Source of the DNA: JBGPBY01 sp041481485
Lineage (GTDB): Bacteria; Acidobacteriota; Terriglobia; 20CM-2-55-15
DNA length: 16,223 nucleotides
Assembly: GCA_041481485.1 (NCBI GenBank)
Contig: JBGPBY010000119.1
Location: 1-16,223, forward strand
Direction: 5' to 3'
The position numbers were made by a program, and so were the translations under genes. Shown here in pieces: positions 14,673 to 16,223 of the stretch. The stretch's first letter is position 1, and every line of letters begins with the position of its first letter. The notes under the pieces are model-generated. The model was given only the letters and a program-made list of their open reading frames with translations, was not told where the DNA came from and ran no database searches.

Positions 14673-15873
14673 ACGATTTCAACATGCGCGCAAACGGATA
14701 ATCGGCATCCCTTTCAAGGATTCGATCCAGCGCCGCTTTTGCTTCGTCGAACCTGCCCGAATCCCACAGTTCTGCCGCCCGGATATAGTCTTCATTCAGG
14801 GACTGCATCCGCGAACGCTCGTTCCATGGATTAGTCCGTTCATGTGGGCTCGCACCGGTGCCCGGCCCTCTATTTTCCTTCAGAAATTCCTGCAACATCG
14901 GAACGACGACAGCCGGGGTCTCCGGGGAATTGAGCCATTCGAGGACCTGATTCTCGATTTCAGGATCGCGGCTTTGAGCCAGCAGAATCGTCAGCGCCCA
15001 GAGATCTTCATGATAATCGGGGTTACTTCCATGGACACATAGCTCATCGTAAATCCGCTGGCTGGCTGTCAGATCCTGTACATCCATCAAGAGCTGAAAC
15101 CAGCGGAATGGCAGATCTTCATGGGCGTGAGCATCGATACTGTGAAGTATGAAAGGACGCGCCAGCGGCCAGGTCTCCCGCACCGACTCATAAGCGCGCA
15201 TTTCAAGGTCTTCGTCGAGCAGAGGTTCTGCGATGACGTGCGCCAGCACGCGCGCGCTGACAGCAGAACGGATGCGTGAAAGAACCCCGACTGCCATTTC
15301 GACGGTTCGGCGGTTTTCGGCTGCGTTGAACAAGAACTCCGCAACAGGCCCGGCCGCACTTGCCGCAATGGGGTGCATTCGGATCGAAAGCTCTTCGGAG
15401 GTAAGTACGCCGGAGTTCCACTCTTCGAGGAGCCTGCGGGCTTCCTGCTCTGAGTTTGAATTGTCCTCGAGAGACTGCAATCGTTCAAAGAGATAGGCAG
15501 TGTAGGTTCGAACCACAACACCGGCATTGCGCAGATCGTATTCCGTATTCTCCAGAGCTCGAATCACGCGGCGGGCGATGGTTTCGGTTGCGGCGTCCAT
15601 ACCGTCGATGGCACTTCGCAGCGCGCCGGCCAGCTCCGCCCGGATTTCAAGATTGTCTTCGATGTGTTGTTGAATGCCTTCGTCGATAAGGATGCGAAAC
15701 TCTTCGTCCTCGAATGACGCTCGATCTTCTTCGATCATGCGGCTGAGCTCAAATAAGACGAAGTCGTCAGAGACAAGCTTGAAGTCGAAACCGGAGATCC
15801 TATGGGTGATGATATCGACACTTTCGCCTATGGAGGGTCTTGATCCGGGTTGGTGTGGTTTCTTGGCGGACAT
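14650..15873 (-). CDS. Alpha-helical repeat protein (HEAT/TPR-like)
   Basis: This is a 407-residue, acidic, almost wholly helical cytoplasmic protein; no signal peptide or membrane segment is seen. Residues about 55-330 form paired helices resembling a HEAT-type solenoid (e.g. TETIARRVIRALENTEYDLR; VSARVLAHVIAEPLLDEDLE). After a Gly/Pro-rich break (334-352), residues 363-397 look like one TPR unit: YIRAAELWDSGRFDEAKAAL, then ERDADYPFARML. Such proteins act as scaffolds for protein contacts; no enzyme motif is visible. The ATG at 15873 has only a weak ribosome site (GAAATTCC). The gene converges on the zinc-ribbon gene and overlaps its end by 23 bases. I do not know the specific family. Confidence 0.72.
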   Translation of the reverse strand: MSAKKPHQPGSRPSIGESVDIITHRISGFDFKLVSDDFVLFELSRMIEEDRASFEDEEFRILIDEGIQQHIEDNLEIRAELAGALRSAIDGMDAATETIARRVIRALENTEYDLRNAGVVVRTYTAYLFERLQSLEDNSNSEQEARRLLEEWNSGVLTSEELSIRMHPIAASAAGPVAEFLFNAAENRRTVEMAVGVLSRIRSAVSARVLAHVIAEPLLDEDLEMRAYESVRETWPLARPFILHSIDAHAHEDLPFRWFQLLMDVQDLTASQRIYDELCVHGSNPDYHEDLWALTILLAQSRDPEIENQVLEWLNSPETPAVVVPMLQEFLKENRGPGTGASPHERTNPWNERSRMQSLNEDYIRAAELWDSGRFDEAKAALDRILERDADYPFARMLKSFSNRCRT

Positions 15874-15990
15874 GGAATTTCATTGACCGGAGCCAGAGGC
15901 AGTCATCTTAGCGGAGTTTTTGCCGGCTTTGAAAGTTGATCTTTACCCATTACTCCGTGCTGGACACAAAAGGCAGGCAAAGGGGAGCTG

Positions 15991-16152
15991 TCAGACGGCC
16001 TGTTGTCCGATGGGTGGTGAATGACCCAATGACTGTAGCCATTGAGTCATTTCCCCACGTTGAGAGTTGTCAAATGTTCTGCTGTACGTTCGTGAAATGG
16101 CCCTGGCGAACTGACCCACTGGCGCAATTCTCAGTACTTTGGAATCGTTCAT
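15991..16152 (-). CDS. Doubtful 53-residue ORF
   Basis: ATG at 16152-16150 opens a frame to TGA at 15993-15991, giving MNDSKVLRIAPVGQFARAIS, then RTYSRTF and MTQWLQSLGHSPP. The composition is protein-like, but there is only a weak GAAAG upstream. A plus-strand frame open to the window edge (from the TGA at 16093; GTG 16153 then LSAERVDEIVAEN) looks equally plausible and overlaps it. The palindrome at 16021-16050 lies inside. Real status is unclear. Confidence 0.22.
   Translation of the reverse strand: MNDSKVLRIAPVGQFARAISRTYSRTFDNSQRGEMTQWLQSLGHSPPIGQQAV
16021..16050. repeat. Stem-loop with 11-base arms
   Basis: ATGACCCAATG (16021-16031) pairs with CATTGAGTCAT (16040-16050) in 10 of 11 positions around an 8-base loop. 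No T-run follows on either strand, so it is not a standard terminator. A near copy of the left arm (TGACCCACTGG) lies 90 bases further on at 16112-16122. A protein-binding palindrome or a mobile-element end would both fit. Confidence 0.65.
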
Positions 16153-16223
16153 GTGCTTTCAGCGGAAAGAGTAGACGAGATTGTCGCGGAAAACCGGGAA
16201 CTTTGCCGGATCATCGTGGCATC

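Larger units (their letters stand above)
15874..16223. other. Largely non-coding end region
   Basis: This 350-base stretch must hold the promoter of the minus-strand helical protein but shows no clear -35/-10. It contains a stem-loop and two weak overlapping ORFs, described separately. I see no RNA gene or insertion-sequence end that I can name. Confidence 0.5.

Overview
The window looks like a chromosomal piece of an Acidobacteriota genome, probably Solibacter-like and possibly from a metagenome. Three things point there: a VWFA-related protein of the acidobacterial type, very large proteins built from carboxypeptidase-regulatory (CNA-B-like) modules, and an alpha-2-macroglobulin carrying a piece of an Oar-like TonB receptor. 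This assignment comes from family knowledge and was not checked by a search. No rRNA, tRNA, CRISPR array or intact insertion sequence was recognised.

Layout. 1-4513 (+): the end of a TPR-like gene, a secreted VWFA protein whose start codon abuts the previous stop, a 1,086-residue exported protein made of two tandem copies of one ~510-residue block, and a possible 38-codon ORF. 4538-7903 (-): a tightly packed five-gene unit, read from right to left: tetR, a four-helix membrane protein, an alpha/beta hydrolase, a small membrane protein and a DedA-rhodanese fusion. The first three genes are clearly GC-richer than everything around them (sampled 60-base lines reach 60-73 % against 42-52 % outside), so they look like an acquired cassette joined to two resident genes. 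The tetR gene has an in-frame amber codon at position 25, while a clean palindromic operator survives inside its promoter.

8089-12633 (+): a 1,514-residue thioester-type alpha-2-macroglobulin. Its expected bait/linker region holds a carboxypeptidase-regulatory domain plus a TonB-receptor plug-like domain. 12738-13447 (+): a Phd/VapB antitoxin and PIN toxin pair overlapping by one base. 13448-13977 (-): a decayed stretch holding the C-terminal scrap of another carboxypeptidase-regulatory protein and a small hypothetical ORF. 14126-14672 (+): a small unknown protein overlapping a 47-residue zinc-ribbon protein. 14650-15873 (-): an alpha-helical repeat protein, convergent with and overlapping the zinc ribbon. 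15874-16223: mostly non-coding, with a stem-loop and two weak ORFs.

The common theme is envelope and secreted proteins with adhesion- or defence-like folds (VWA, CNA-B-like modules, alpha-2-macroglobulin), interrupted by a horizontally acquired regulated cassette and a toxin-antitoxin pair. The best candidates for something undescribed are the alpha-2-macroglobulin/TonB-plug chimera and the amber-interrupted tetR with an intact operator.
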